Of a DNA stretch of 39,298 nt, positions 39,121 through 39,298 are shown piece after piece. A program made the position numbers and the translations under genes. Numbering within the stretch: position 1 is the stretch's first letter; every line of letters begins with the position of its first letter. Where the stretch lies: NCBI GenBank assembly GCA_034716535.1, contig JAYEJW010000158.1, forward strand, positions 1 to 39,298, in the 5' to 3' direction. Below the pieces are notes generated by a model. The model was not told the origin of the DNA. It worked only from the letters and a program-made list of their open reading frames with translations, and ran no database searches. Source of the DNA: JAYEJW01 sp034716535. Lineage in GTDB: Bacteria > Pseudomonadota > Gammaproteobacteria > Chromatiales > Chromatiaceae.

Positions 39121-39177
39121 GCTGACTCCTCAGCCAGGTCGTAAGTTCATAGTGAAGGTGGAATGAACAGCGACCTG
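39121..39177 (+). ncRNA. Structured leader of the IS110-family element, bridge-RNA candidate
   Basis: Two adjacent stem-loops lie just upstream of the transposase. The first is GCTGA-CTCC-TCAGC (39121-39134). The second is a nested stem: CAGGTCG (39135-39141) pairs with CGACCTG (39171-39177), and inside it GTTCAT (39145-39150) pairs with ATGAAC (39163-39168), leaving a 12-nt loop and a TAA/AG internal loop. IS110 elements encode a bridge RNA in the non-coding end next to the transposase; whether this is part of it is inference, since the element's left end is not defined. Confidence 0.45.
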
Positions 39178-39193
39178 AACGGAGGAGCCTGCA

Positions 39194-39298
39194 ATGAAAC
39201 TATACGGTGGGATTGACCTGCACTCCAACAACAGCGTGATCGCGCTGTTGGACGAAGAAGACAAGGTGGTGTATCGGCGGCGCTTGGCGAACGACTTG
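39194..39298 (+). CDS. IS110-family transposase, N-terminal part (cut by window end)
   Basis: The first 35 codons begin MKLYGGIDLHSNNSVIALLD, the conserved start of the DEDD RuvC-like domain of IS110-family transposases; Asp8 is the first predicted catalytic acid. GGAGGAG at 39181-39187 is a strong ribosome-binding site. The gene runs off the window, so length, the second domain with its catalytic serine, and the right end cannot be judged. Confidence 0.9.
   Translation, partial: MKLYGGIDLHSNNSVIALLDEEDKVVYRRRLANDL

Overview
The window reads as a chromosomal segment of a GC-rich gammaproteobacterium, most likely a sulfur oxidiser of the Chromatiales/Ectothiorhodospiraceae type. The evidence is protein-level: a close CydABX/CydDC set, BamC next to DapA, a GcvR-like ACT protein, KsgA and Lon, plus a rhodanese-TusA-DsrE2 sulfur-relay cluster facing a CysG-type siroheme synthase. 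No rRNA or tRNA gene was seen. Genus assignment is inference.

Layout. 46-1819: a TDT/SLAC1-type channel, a DUF6858-like protein and a NifX-like protein. 2079-5134: cytochrome bd oxidase cydA-cydB and the 39-residue subunit cydX. 5196-5906 (-): an OmpA-type lipoprotein. 6315-9799: cydD-cydC, the thiol exporter needed to mature bd oxidase. 9856-12736 (-): metallo-hydrolase, bamC, dapA. 12974-17227: gcvR-like, bcp/prxQ, a PIN-PhoH ATPase, an unrecognised small gene, moaA. 17468-20093: a complete TauABC/SsuABC-like importer. 20176-20823: two small proteins. 20939-24473 (-): HtrA/DegS-type protease, AI-2E family permease, an unrecognised gene, a LysR regulator with a T-N11-A box. 24818-26122: FadL-type porin. 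26243-27461 (-): dsrE2, tusA, rhodanese; 27643-29073: cysG. 29150-29404 (-): a tiny aromatic-rich secreted protein. 29542-32571 (-): a CHAD protein, a ParA ATPase overlapping it by 4 bp, and a MESH1-like alarmone hydrolase. 32875-37361: transaldolase, rsmA, lon. 37546-38696: a toxin-antitoxin island (BrnT/BrnA, HigA with a decayed HigB). 38718-39004: a second, partial copy of the lon 3' end and its flank. 39121-end: the start of an IS110-family element with a structured leader.

Themes. Energy and redox: cydABX supplies a quinol oxidase and cydDC the thiol export it needs. Sulfur: rhodanese, TusA and DsrE2 form a persulfide relay, and CysG makes the siroheme used by sulfite reductases. The same palindrome type (TGAGA-N2-TCTCA) lies upstream of both cydA and tusA.

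Most notable for follow-up: (i) the CHAD-ParA-alarmone hydrolase operon, which could be a positioning system for polyphosphate granules; (ii) the direct repeat of the lon 3' end bracketing the toxin-antitoxin island, whose copies differ mostly by synonymous changes; (iii) a nested stem-loop before the IS110 transposase that could be part of a bridge RNA; (iv) a 28-29 bp intergenic repeat present four times; (v) a MITE-like element with 23-bp inverted ends before rsmA.
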